Shown piece after piece: positions 1 to 8,196 of a stretch of 52,760 nt of DNA. The notes beneath the pieces are model-generated. The model had not been told where the DNA came from. It made no database searches and saw only the letters and a program-made list of their open reading frames with translations. The stretch is from Fundidesulfovibrio magnetotacticus (GTDB lineage Bacteria; Desulfobacterota; Desulfovibrionia; Desulfovibrionales; Desulfovibrionaceae). The stretch is taken from assembly GCF_013019105.1 (NCBI RefSeq), contig NZ_BLTE01000022.1, positions 1-52,760 of the forward strand. Reading direction: 5' to 3'. The stretch's first letter is position 1, and each line of letters opens with the position of its first letter. Position numbers and translations under genes: made by a program.

Positions 1-217
1 TTGCTGGTCACTCTGACGGCCAAGGCCCATCACATCACCTCCAACCTCTCGATGGCTGGATTCTCGGTCACCTTGCGGAGTTTTTCAACACGCTGTTAAC
101 GCAACAGCGGCTGGTGGTGCTGGAGGTGTGGCAACGGGGACCACTGCTGCCAATGGAGGAGCTGGCGGGGCCGGGGCCGTCGTGTCGAAAACCTTTACCG
201 AAATGGGATGGAGCTAG
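1..217 (+). CDS. 3' end of phage tail-type Gly/Ala-rich protein (partial)
   Basis: The window opens inside a gene. From about position 100 to the TAG at 215-217 the frame encodes a Gly/Ala/Thr-rich tail (pattern AAGGAGGVATG) ending in SKTFTEMGWS, a composition typical of the C-termini of phage tail fibre or tail tip proteins. That frame is closed upstream by a TGA at 14-16. Positions 1-99 read better in another frame, which ends at a TAA at 97-99. The two frames could be joined at the TTTTT run near 81-85, so either a frameshift or a sequence error is possible. The next gene starts 3 nt after the stop and has a phage-like C-terminus, which supports a tail-module origin. A third frame is also open through this stretch, so the reading frame is uncertain. 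Confidence 0.35.
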
Positions 218-220
218 ACC

Positions 221-736
221 ATGCTGACCCTTTTGCACTCGCCCTACGACGCGGATTCCCGCGACTTCCTGGCCGCGCTCGGCGTGGCCGAACCTGAAAG
301 CGACGACGTGACCGTGGAGACCGGCGGCCAGGCCGTGCGCATCGTCTCCGACCAGGCCAAGGCCGTGGCCGCGTGCCCGGCGTTCTCCCGTTACCCAACC
401 TTCGTGGCGAGCGACGGCCGCGTCGTCAGCGGCCCGAAGACGTGGCAGGAGTGCCTCGATTTCGAGGCCGCGTCCGGGGGGGGCGGCTTCGCGCCAGACC
501 CCCAGGCCCTGGCGGAGCTTACCCGTCTGGACTTCCTGGCCCGTTTCACCGAGGCCGAGCTGGTGCTGCTCAAGAGCCTGGAAGCCTCCGACCCCAACGT
601 GGGCCTCTTCTGGGAGCAGTGGCGCGCGGCCACCACCGTGCGCGGCGACGACCCCAGGACCGTCCGCGCCCTGGACTACATGACCGCCCAGGGACACCTG
701 GCCCCGGGCAGGAAGGAGGCGATCCTGGCGTTCTAG
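221..736 (+). CDS. Phage tail-associated protein, thioredoxin-like N-terminus
   Basis: This is a 171-residue protein starting with ATG 3 nt after the upstream stop, so it is probably co-translated with it. The N-terminal half (about residues 1-85) has an alternating pattern resembling a thioredoxin/glutaredoxin-like fold, with a CPAFSRYPTFV segment but no CXXC pair. The C-terminal half (about 100-171) contains LDFLARFTEAE, then a DDPRTVRALDYMTAQG segment and LAPGRKEAILAF, which resembles the C-terminal domain of small proteins encoded next to phage tail fibres. No enzymatic function can be assigned. With the Gly-rich protein before it, this looks like the end of a prophage tail operon or a phage remnant; a perfect-stem hairpin lies about 100 nt downstream. 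Confidence 0.7.
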   Translation: MLTLLHSPYDADSRDFLAALGVAEPESDDVTVETGGQAVRIVSDQAKAVAACPAFSRYPTFVASDGRVVSGPKTWQECLDFEAASGGGGFAPDPQALAELTRLDFLARFTEAELVLLKSLEASDPNVGLFWEQWRAATTVRGDDPRTVRALDYMTAQGHLAPGRKEAILAF

Positions 737-840
737 CTTCGAGGATTTGAAGCCTCGGAAGAGGCTGTCCGGGACCATGCCCGCAGGGTTCGGCCCCGGA
801 CCGGCAGGGCGCGGGGCGGGTTCGTGGGCCCGCGCGAACG

Positions 841-882
841 GAGCGCCCCGGCACGTTCCTGAAGGAACGCGCCGGGGCGCTC
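841..882 (+). terminator. Terminator-like hairpin after phage-type gene
   Basis: GAGCGCCCCGGC at 841-852 pairs perfectly with GCCGGGGCGCTC at 871-882, and an inner stem CGTTCCT/AGGAACG (854-860 with 863-869) extends it. Only a weak T tract follows, so it could be a bidirectional or imperfect terminator for the plus-strand gene ending at 736. Confidence 0.6.
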
Positions 883-963
883 TCATGATTGTTCCGGCCC
901 GTGACGCGCCGCACCCTGGCGGAGGCGCGTCCGGGAGGCCCCGGGCGCGATCCGGGCCTCGTG

Positions 964-1063
964 TCGCCATTTTGAAAAACATGAAGATGTTTTTCAAAAT
1001 GAAAATAAATAGTTTTAGCTGCTTATCGCGACAATCCACATGGACGGACCATGAGAACGCAAC
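964..1063. repeat. Dispersed 100-nt hairpin element, copy 1
   Basis: The sequence aligns without gaps to 7800-7899, with 71 of 100 positions identical and 31 of the first 33. It contains a perfect 14-bp inverted repeat, ATTTTGAAAAACAT (969-982) and ATGTTTTTCAAAAT (987-1000), around a GAAG loop. It ends at the stop codon of the minus-strand gene at 1065. It may be a REP-like intergenic repeat or a shared transcript-end structure. Confidence 0.75.
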
Positions 1064-1064
1064 G

Positions 1065-2273
1065 TCAGGCCCCGGCCGACCCCGAGAGGCCCAGCACCGA
1101 GTCCGCCAGGCCCGGGGCCATGGCCATGGAGGCCGTGAAGGCCGGGGAGATGGCGTTGAGCACGTGCAGTTCGGCAGGACCCGTCTCGGTGACGAAGTCC
1201 ATGACCATGGCGTTTTGTTCCACGTCCACCAGCTGGGGCCTGATGCCGGCCTTGGGGCTCGGGAGCACGTCGGCGGGGTCCAGGGCGTCCACAAGGCGGG
1301 CCGCGTCGGCGAAGAAGTGCTTGAAAAGGTATTTGCGCGGCTCGCTCAGGGCCACGCGGCGAAACACCGGGCTCGACGCGAAGAGCATGGCGTCGCGCCA
1401 GAGGATGGACGGGGCCTCGGCGTCCAGGCCCTTCAGGAGCCCGTAGTTCTCGCGCCCCAGGGCCGGGATGGCCGTGGGGCCAAGGTAGACCTCCCCGTAC
1501 ACCGAGCGCGTGAAGTGCACCCCCAGAAAGGGCGTTGCCGGGTCCGGCACGGGGTAGACGCTGCCGCGCACCAGATGGGCGGCCTGGGGCCTCAGCTTGC
1601 GGTAGAGCCCCTTGAAGGGGACGAGCATGTAGCGCAGGCCCTTGCCGAAGGCGTGGGCCAGCCGGTCCGCGTGGGCCCCGGAGGCGTTGGCCATGGCCCC
1701 GTAGGCCAGGCGTCCGGCGCTGGTATCCAGTGATCCGGGGCCGGACGGGCCGTGCACGCGCACATTGAAGCGGATTTCAGCGCGCCGGGACTGGCGCAGG
1801 TCGTCGCGCAGCCCCGCCAGCACGGCCTTGGGGTCCACCACGGCCGTGAGCGGCGAATGGATGGCCCGGCCCACGGTGCGGGCATGGGGCTCTATCTCGC
1901 GCAGTTCGGACTCGTCCACCAGGCTCACGGACGCCCCGGCGCTCTGGGCGCGCTCGAAGAGGGCGTGCAGGCGGGGCAGCTCCTCATGGCATTTCGTCAC
2001 GATCACCTTGCCGGACTCCTCAAGCGGGAGGCCTCGCTCGCGGCAGTAGGCGCGCATGAGCCGGTTTCCGGCCAGGCAGCTACGTGCGCGGGCGCTGCCG
2101 GGGGCGTAGTAGATGCCCGCGTGGAGCACCCCGGAGTTGCGGCCCGAGGCGTGACGCCCAGGGGCTCCTTCTTTTTCCAGCACCAGCACGCGTGCCCCGC
2201 GCGCCACCAGTTCCCTGGCCAGTGTCAGGCCGATGATTCCGGCCCCCACCACGACGATTTCCGCTGTTTCCAT
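1065..2273 (-). CDS. lhgO: L-2-hydroxyglutarate oxidase-type FAD-dependent oxidoreductase
   Basis: This 402-residue protein has the full length and layout of the LhgO/L2HGDH branch of the DAO family. The N-terminal Rossmann motif GAGIIG (residues 10-15) follows a beta strand, and the acidic end of strand 2 is LVLEKE. A HASGRNSGVLHAGIYY block, typical of the family near the FAD, follows, with KGLYRK and GVHFTRSVYGEVYLGPTA segments further on and the C-terminal GIRPQLVD region. Family members oxidise L-2-hydroxyglutarate to 2-oxoglutarate and pass electrons to the quinone pool from the inner face of the membrane. The gene is monocistronic, divergent from the DUF748 gene across 87 nt, with a weak ribosome binding site. 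Another alpha-hydroxyacid substrate cannot be excluded. Confidence 0.85.
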   Translation of the reverse strand: METAEIVVVGAGIIGLTLARELVARGARVLVLEKEGAPGRHASGRNSGVLHAGIYYAPGSARARSCLAGNRLMRAYCRERGLPLEESGKVIVTKCHEELPRLHALFERAQSAGASVSLVDESELREIEPHARTVGRAIHSPLTAVVDPKAVLAGLRDDLRQSRRAEIRFNVRVHGPSGPGSLDTSAGRLAYGAMANASGAHADRLAHAFGKGLRYMLVPFKGLYRKLRPQAAHLVRGSVYPVPDPATPFLGVHFTRSVYGEVYLGPTAIPALGRENYGLLKGLDAEAPSILWRDAMLFASSPVFRRVALSEPRKYLFKHFFADAARLVDALDPADVLPSPKAGIRPQLVDVEQNAMVMDFVTETGPAELHVLNAISPAFTASMAMAPGLADSVLGLSGSAGA

Positions 2274-2360
2274 GGCGGGATACTGCCTTCAGGACAGCGA
2301 AAACGCAAGAATCCCCGGAGGGGGATTCCGGCGGAGCGGGAAGCGTGCTAGCAAGGACCC

Positions 2361-5300
2361 ATGCCCTTCACCCCGGAATTCCTCGAAACCCTCGCCCGGA
2401 TCCGCGCGTGGCTGGCGGGCCTGCCGCGGGCCCTGGCGACCGCCGGGCCGGGCGGAGCGGCCAGGCTGGCCTGCGCGGCGGCGCTCTGGGCGGCGCACGG
2501 CGCGCTCCTGTGGCTCCTGGTCTCGGGGGTGGCTGCACCTGCCCTGGCCAAGCGCTGGCTGGCCCTGGAGGCCTCCGCGGCCCTGGGGCGGTCCGTGAGG
2601 CTGGAGGAGCTCGCCTTCGATCCCTTCCGCTTCGCCCTGCGCGCCCGGGGTTTTTCCGTGACCGCGCGCGACGGAGGCGTCCTTGCCTCCTTCGAGCGCC
2701 TGGAGCTGGACCTGGACCCCCTGGACCTGGCCTCAGGCCGGGCCGCGCTGCGTCGCTTCCACCTGGACAAGCCCTCTCTGCGTCTGGTGCGCGAGGCCGA
2801 CGGCAGCCTCAACGTCTCCGACCTGCTCCCCGCGCCGGGAAGCCAGGGGACGCGCCGGCGGCGCAGCCTGGAGCTGGTTCCCCCCGGCGTGCGCTTCCGC
2901 CTCGAGGACATCCGGGTGTCCGGGGGCTCCGTGGTCTTCGACGACCGCCAGAACGGCGAACTGCAGGAACTGACCAACCTGAGCCTGGACATCGAGTCCC
3001 TCTCAAGCGACCAGTCCGGCCCCATGGAGCTCTTCAGCACGCGCGCCGAACTCAACCGCTCGCGCCTCACCCTCACCGTTAGCGCCGACCTCTCCGGCCC
3101 GGTCCCGGAACTCCAGGCGCGCCTGGACGCCTCGGACCTGGAACTCAAACGCTACACTCCCTACCTGCTGCCCCTCAAGAAGCCCCTGGACGCCGTGATG
3201 GCAGAGGCCGGGTTCACGGCCCGGCTCCTGCTGCCCGGACCGTCCGGAGGGCTTGCCGCGCCCCGCCTGGAGGCCGACGGCCGGATCTCGGGCCTGGCCC
3301 TGGACCTGGAGGGCCGCCGCGTGGCCTCGGCCGAGAGCGTGGAGGCCCAGGGCTGGACCCTGGACTTCGCAGACGGCGGCGTGCGCGTGGACCGCCTGGA
3401 AGTGCGCGCCCCCGAGCTGCGCCTGACCCGCGACGCGGCCGGAGGCGTGGACCTGGCCGGGCTCTTCGACCCCGCCGTGGAAGACCAGGCCGAGGGGGGA
3501 CCGCCCCCGGCGGTGCGCGTGGGCGAGGCCGTGGTCTCGGACGGGTCCGTGTGGCTGCGCGACGAGGGCCTGGGCCTGGACGTGGCCCTCACGGGCGTGA
3601 AGGCCCGCCTCGAGGGCCTGGACTCGTCGGCCGGGAACTTCGCGGAGCTTACGGCCGAGGCCGCGGGCGACCGGTTCCGGCGCATGGCCCTCTCGGCCAA
3701 GGGAGGCTACTCCCCCCTGGACCTCACGGCGGAAGCCTCCCTGGACGGCCTGGACCTGGGCAACCCGCTTCCCTCCCTGAAGCGTCTGCTGCCGAAGCTC
3801 ACGCTCGCGGGCACGGCCTCGGCCAAGGCCGCGTTGCGGCTCAAAGGGACAGGGGACGCCGTGGCCGGGGGCCTCAACGCCGAAGCCGCGGTCAAGGACC
3901 TCAAGGTCGTGGCCGAGGGCCAGGCCCAGCCGCTCCTGGCGGCCCAGTCCCTGGCCGTGTCCGGGGCGATGCTGGACGCGTCCCTGGGCCGCCTCAGGGT
4001 GGGGCAGGTGCGCCTCTCGGGGGGAGGGGCGGCCCTCTCGCGCGACGAGCGCGGCGGATTCCCGGCCCTGGAGGCCCTGGCCGGTCCGGCCAGGACCCAG
4101 GGGACAGGTCCGGGGGGGGGAGATGGGCCGTCCATGGACATCCGCCTGGACCAGGTCCGCCTGGAGAACTTCTCGGTGGACTACCGCGATCCCTCCCACA
4201 AGACCGCCCTGCGGGCCGACCTGGATGAACTCTCCGCGCAGGGCTTCGCTCCCGGCCGCGACGCCCCTCTGGTTTTCGCGGCCAAGGGGCGGCTCCAGCG
4301 CCAGGCGGCCTTCTCCCTCTCGGGCGAGGCGCGCCCCATGGCCCCCTCGGCGCGGCTCACGGTCTCTCTCACGGACCTGCCCCTGGCCGACGCGGCCGCC
4401 GTGGCGGCCGGACAGACGGCCCAGGGCCTGCCGGTCGCAGTGCAGGCCGGCCGGGCGTCCCTCTCCGGGGAGGCCAACGTGGACCTCTCGGGCGCGCAGC
4501 CCAAGGCCTCCTTCAAGGGCGAGGCGGGGCTCTCGGGCCTCAAGCTCGCCAGGCCGGGGGACACGGAACCCTGGCTGGCCCTGTCGCGCCTGGCCGTCAA
4601 GGGTGCGGAGTTCGAGCTGGCCCCCTTGCGCGTCCGCCTGGCCTCGCTGGCCCTGGACGAGCCCTTCCTGGCCCTGTCCCTGGACAAGGAGGGCAGGCCC
4701 GTCCCGCCCGTGGCGGCCTCCCTGGGCCGGGGGACGTCCACGGCGAGCGCCCCCGCGTCCGGCCCCGCGCCCGAGTGGGGCGTGGGCCGCCTGGAGGTGC
4801 GCGCGGGCCGCGTGGTCCTGAGCGCTGGCATGACCGATCCCCCCCTGCCCCTTGAGCTGTCGGCCGTGGAGGCCACCGTGCTGGACCTCTCGAGCGCGTC
4901 CCCGGCCCGGCTCGACCTGAAGCTCAAGGCAGGCGAGTGGGGCTGGGGGTGGTTGGCCGGACAGGCCGCACTCACCCCCCAGGGGCCGCGTGCGGACATC
5001 AAGGCCGCTCTGGAGAACCTGGACCTCTCCGAACTCTCCCCCCTGGTCCGGCGCTACACCGGCTTCCCGGTGGCCCGGGGCAAACTCTGGCTGAAGACCG
5101 ACTGCCGCCTGGACGTGGGGTCTGTCGACATGAAGAACAACATCGTGGCCTCGGGCATCCAATTGGGGCGCAAGGCCCCCGTGCCGGGCGGCGGGGACGT
5201 GCCCCTGGACCTGGCCGTGAGCCTGCTCACCAACGCCAAGGGCGTCATCGACCTGGACATCCCGGTGTCCGGCAAGCCCGACGCGGCCAAGGCCGACCTG

Positions 5301-5786
5301 CGCGACGTGATCTCCACGGCCACGGCCGGGGCCTTCGCGCGCATCATGTTTTCGCCCCTGGCCTTCCTCAACGTGGGCCAGGGGTCGGGGGAGGTTGTGC
5401 GTCTGGGCTTCGAGCCGGGGTCGGCCGAGCTGACCCCCGAGGCCCGCAAGACCCTCGACGCCCTGGGCGCGGCCGTGGCCGCGCGGCCAAAGCTCAGCCT
5501 GGAAATATCGGCCTGGGCCGACCCCGTGGCCGACCCGCCCGCGCTGGCCAAGGCCCGGTCCAGGCCCGAACCCTCGTCGGCGGACGCGCCCCAGCCCACC
5601 CCCGAGCCCGGACCGGCCGACCTGGACAACCTGGCCCGGCAGCGTCGGTCGGCCGTGATGGCCTTCCTGGCCAAGGCGGCCAAGCTCCCCGGCGACAGGC
5701 TCTACGCCGTGAACACCGAAGCCCAGTCGCCGCCGAAAGTGAAGGGCCAGCCCGACGCCAGGGCCGAGGTCCGCCTGCGCTACTGA
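2361..5786 (+). CDS. DUF748/AsmA-like envelope protein
   Basis: This 1141-residue protein has one N-terminal membrane segment (about residues 34-62), followed by a large, mostly beta periplasmic region with the repetitive S/L/D-rich strands of AsmA-superfamily proteins. Early motifs such as LGRSVRLEELAFDPFRFALRARGFSV and the later RYTGFPVARGKLWLKTDCRLD match DUF748. Near the C-terminus, LGFEPGSAELTPEARKTL (about 1015-1032) is the start of an OmpA-like half-domain, interrupted by a Pro-rich insert. AsmA/TamB/YhdP relatives form groove-shaped bridges implicated in lipid transport or outer-membrane assembly, so a similar role between the membranes is likely but inferred. AAGGA lies only 3 nt before the ATG. 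Confidence 0.8.
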   Translation: MPFTPEFLETLARIRAWLAGLPRALATAGPGGAARLACAAALWAAHGALLWLLVSGVAAPALAKRWLALEASAALGRSVRLEELAFDPFRFALRARGFSVTARDGGVLASFERLELDLDPLDLASGRAALRRFHLDKPSLRLVREADGSLNVSDLLPAPGSQGTRRRRSLELVPPGVRFRLEDIRVSGGSVVFDDRQNGELQELTNLSLDIESLSSDQSGPMELFSTRAELNRSRLTLTVSADLSGPVPELQARLDASDLELKRYTPYLLPLKKPLDAVMAEAGFTARLLLPGPSGGLAAPRLEADGRISGLALDLEGRRVASAESVEAQGWTLDFADGGVRVDRLEVRAPELRLTRDAAGGVDLAGLFDPAVEDQAEGGPPPAVRVGEAVVSDGSVWLRDEGLGLDVALTGVKARLEGLDSSAGNFAELTAEAAGDRFRRMALSAKGGYSPLDLTAEASLDGLDLGNPLPSLKRLLPKLTLAGTASAKAALRLKGTGDAVAGGLNAEAAVKDLKVVAEGQAQPLLAAQSLAVSGAMLDASLGRLRVGQVRLSGGGAALSRDERGGFPALEALAGPARTQGTGPGGGDGPSMDIRLDQVRLENFSVDYRDPSHKTALRADLDELSAQGFAPGRDAPLVFAAKGRLQRQAAFSLSGEARPMAPSARLTVSLTDLPLADAAAVAAGQTAQGLPVAVQAGRASLSGEANVDLSGAQPKASFKGEAGLSGLKLARPGDTEPWLALSRLAVKGAEFELAPLRVRLASLALDEPFLALSLDKEGRPVPPVAASLGRGTSTASAPASGPAPEWGVGRLEVRAGRVVLSAGMTDPPLPLELSAVEATVLDLSSASPARLDLKLKAGEWGWGWLAGQAALTPQGPRADIKAALENLDLSELSPLVRRYTGFPVARGKLWLKTDCRLDVGSVDMKNNIVASGIQLGRKAPVPGGGDVPLDLAVSLLTNAKGVIDLDIPVSGKPDAAKADLRDVISTATAGAFARIMFSPLAFLNVGQGSGEVVRLGFEPGSAELTPEARKTLDALGAAVAARPKLSLEISAWADPVADPPALAKARSRPEPSSADAPQPTPEPGPADLDNLARQRRSAVMAFLAKAAKLPGDRLYAVNTEAQSPPKVKGQPDARAEVRLRY

Positions 5787-5853
5787 CCGGGGTCCGCTCA
5801 CGGCCCGTCACGGAGACGTTGCCGCTGCATCCCTTTCTTTGGTATCGGTGGTC

Positions 5854-7797
5854 ATGGCCGCCCTCGTTCATTCCTTCGCCGTGTTCGACTGCTGTCTCGT
5901 GCGCCTGCACGCCCGGCCCCTGGACCAGCTCTTCGCCCTGGCCGGACGGGTCCTGCCGGGCGACGCCGGCCGGGAGGACCTCCACGAATTCGTGCGCCTG
6001 CGCCTGCGCGCCGAGGAGGAGGCGCGCGACGGCCCCGGCCTGGAGGCCGCCGGGCTGGGCGCGGTCTACGAGCGCTTTCCGGCCTCCAATCCCTGGAGCC
6101 TGGACCCCGAGGCCCTCTACGCTTCGGAGCTGGAGCTTTCCCTGAGCGGAGCACGCCCCGTGCCCGCCGTGCTGGAGCGCGTGCGGGGCCACGTCCGACG
6201 GGGCGAGCGGGTGGCCTACGTCACCGACTCCATCCTGCCCGGGGCCTCGCTGCGAAGACTCCTGGAGTCCCACGGCTTCGCGGGCGAGGTCTACTGCGCG
6301 GGGGACCTGGGCAAGCGCAAGATCACGGGCTCGCTCTACAACCACGTGCTGGCCGCCGAAGCCCTGGAGCCCGGGCAGCTCAGCCACACCGGCTCCGATC
6401 CCCTGGGCGACGCGCGCGCCCCCAAGCGCATGGGCATCCGCGTGTCGCCCTTCACCCAGGCGCGCTTCACCACCCACGAGGAGCACCTGCTCACGCTGCA
6501 TCGGGCCAGCGCTCCGGAGGCCTCCCGGGTGATGGCCTGCGCGCGTCTGGCTCGGCTGCGCGGGGAGCCGTCCGCCGCGCTGGCCGACACGCGTGCCTTC
6601 GCGGCCTCGGTGGCCGCCCCGGCGCTCACGGCCTTCGCGGCCTGGGCCCTGGCCGGAGCCGGGGAGCGGGGGGCGAAGCGGCTCTACTTCCTGGCCCGGG
6701 AGGGCGAACTGCCCTGCCTGCTGGCCCAACGTCTGCACCGGGCCTGCGGCGGCCCCGAGCCGCGCTACCTCATGGGCTCACTGGCCGCCTGGAGCGGGCC
6801 GCTCCTGGCCGGGCTCGCACGCAAGGATTTGGACTGGCTGGCCGCCGGGAACGAGGGGGCCGGGGCGGTGCAACTCCTGGCGCGGCTCTCGCTGACGCCC
6901 GAGGAGCTGCTGCGCGTCTCGGGCCGGAGCATGCCCGCGCTCTATTCCGACAAACCCCTGGACGATGCGGGCCTGGACGCCCTCTGGGAACTCCTGGACG
7001 CCCCGGCCGCGCGCGAACTGCTTACGCGCCGCGCCTCGGAGGCTTCGGGGCGTCTGCTGCGCCATCTGGAACAGGAGGGCTGCCTGGAGGAGGGCGTGCT
7101 GGCCGTGGCCGACATGGGCTGGACGCTCTCCACGCAGCGCGCCTTGCGGGCCGTGCTGGCCGGGCGCGGCGTGGAGGTGGAGGGCTGGTATTTCGGGCTG
7201 TGCTCGGGGCGCATGGGGCGCATGGAGGCCGGGGCGCACCACGCCTTGTTCATGGAGCGCGCGGCGCGCGCGCTGCCCGGCTCCCTGGAGGCGGTGCTCT
7301 TCCGCAACGTGCCGCTCATGGAGCGGGCCTTCTCGCGGGCCTCCCACGGGCGCGTGCTGGGGTACTCGGAGCGCGCCGGGCGCGTGGAACCTTCCCTGGG
7401 GCCGCCTCCGGCAGGCATGGAGCACACCCGGGAGATTCGCGAAACCTGCCTGGCCTTCGCCGACACCCTGGCGGGCAGCGGCTGGAGCGGCGAAACCCTG
7501 CCCGCCCTGGAGGAAACGGCGCGCGAATCCCTGCGCCGCTTTCTGGTGGAGCCGGAGAACGCCATGGCCCGGGCCGTGGACTCGCTGCCGGGTGAGGATG
7601 CGCCCCAGCGTCCGCTCCTGCGACGTTTGGGACCGCTGGACGCGTTGCGGGCCTGGCTCTTCTCCCTGGGGTTGGGCGTGGCCCCCAGGCGTCCGCCCCG
7701 GTGGGTGGAGGGCTCGGCCGCGCTGTCGGCCGCCTGGATCAGGCCCTACCTCCGCCGCCCCCGACTCATGGCGCTTCTGCGGGCGCATTTTCCTTAG
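5854..7797 (+). CDS. HAD-superfamily (COG5610-type) protein, motif I degenerate
   Basis: This protein of about 647 residues has an N-terminal HAD-like domain (to about residue 200) and a long C-terminal region containing RLYFLAREGELP. That combination is seen in COG5610-type predicted hydrolases, often near surface-polysaccharide genes. Motif II (AYVTDS), a Lys-rich motif III (GKRKITGS) and motif IV (GSDPLGDARAPKRMGI) are recognisable. Motif I reads FAVFDCCLV where relatives have FDxFDTLL, so the nucleophilic Asp appears to be Ala and catalysis is doubtful. I chose ATG at 5854, preceded by GGTGG, over an upstream TTG at 5839. It follows the DUF748 gene by about 70 nt, but no functional link is evident. 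Confidence 0.7.
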   Translation: MAALVHSFAVFDCCLVRLHARPLDQLFALAGRVLPGDAGREDLHEFVRLRLRAEEEARDGPGLEAAGLGAVYERFPASNPWSLDPEALYASELELSLSGARPVPAVLERVRGHVRRGERVAYVTDSILPGASLRRLLESHGFAGEVYCAGDLGKRKITGSLYNHVLAAEALEPGQLSHTGSDPLGDARAPKRMGIRVSPFTQARFTTHEEHLLTLHRASAPEASRVMACARLARLRGEPSAALADTRAFAASVAAPALTAFAAWALAGAGERGAKRLYFLAREGELPCLLAQRLHRACGGPEPRYLMGSLAAWSGPLLAGLARKDLDWLAAGNEGAGAVQLLARLSLTPEELLRVSGRSMPALYSDKPLDDAGLDALWELLDAPAARELLTRRASEASGRLLRHLEQEGCLEEGVLAVADMGWTLSTQRALRAVLAGRGVEVEGWYFGLCSGRMGRMEAGAHHALFMERAARALPGSLEAVLFRNVPLMERAFSRASHGRVLGYSERAGRVEPSLGPPPAGMEHTREIRETCLAFADTLAGSGWSGETLPALEETARESLRRFLVEPENAMARAVDSLPGEDAPQRPLLRRLGPLDALRAWLFSLGLGVAPRRPPRWVEGSAALSAAWIRPYLRRPRLMALLRAHFP

Positions 7798-7799
7798 GG

Positions 7800-7899
7800 T
7801 CGCGATTTTGAATAACATGAAGATGTTTTTCATGTTATTATTCAAGAGTTTTTGCTGTTTGTCCTGGGCATCCGGATGGACGGGTTGTGTTGTCGCAAC
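7800..7899. repeat. Dispersed 100-nt hairpin element, copy 2
   Basis: This is the gap-free counterpart of 964-1063, starting 2 nt after the stop codon of the HAD-like gene. It carries an inverted repeat AATAACATGAA (7811-7821) and TTCATGTTATT (7829-7839), followed by a T-rich stretch, so it could end transcription of the upstream gene. The conserved core is AACATGAAGATGTTTTTCA. Confidence 0.75.
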
Positions 7900-8196
7900 A
7901 CCAGATCATGAAATCTAGACGGTTGAAGTCTGGATAGTGCTGGATGAGGCGCTCCATCCATTCAGACGGGCGTTGTTATGCGAGACGCGAATGATCATGA
8001 TGTTTTGGCGCGAAGATGATCCCGAGGTTTGACTTTTTTGTTGGTCTTTTCAGGTTTGTAATGAAGATGTGTTGGTTATTTCTTGCGATACATTCCTCTG
8101 TTTGATATTTTATAGTATATTAGAGTGGTGTTCGCTGAGAACGCTCCGCGTCGATCTGGCGCGAAATGCCTGAACTGCAACAAAGTGAGCCGGTCC
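7900..8196. other. AT-richer leader region upstream of the chemoreceptor
   Basis: This roughly 300-nt stretch is clearly AT-richer than its surroundings, most of all at 8020-8125. It lacks a convincing ORF and probably carries the chemoreceptor promoter. I could not identify a clean -35/-10 or sigma-28 pair. Confidence 0.5.

Larger units (their letters stand above)
737..1064. other. Intergenic region: hairpin plus dispersed element
   Basis: The gap between the phage-type gene and the convergent lhgO-like gene holds a long GC-rich hairpin (841-882) and one copy of a 100-nt AT-rich element (964-1063). No coding potential was seen on either strand. Confidence 0.7.

Noticed and set aside
3003-5801. 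A 932-residue minus-strand ORF opposite the DUF748 gene
   Set aside because: Antisense shadow with repetitive Gly/Gln/His composition; the plus strand carries the coherent protein.
8125-8196. Upstream GTG start for the chemoreceptor
   Set aside because: It would add 24 polar residues with two Cys before the membrane anchor; MFQLSIRVRLLLGF is the normal kind of N-terminus.
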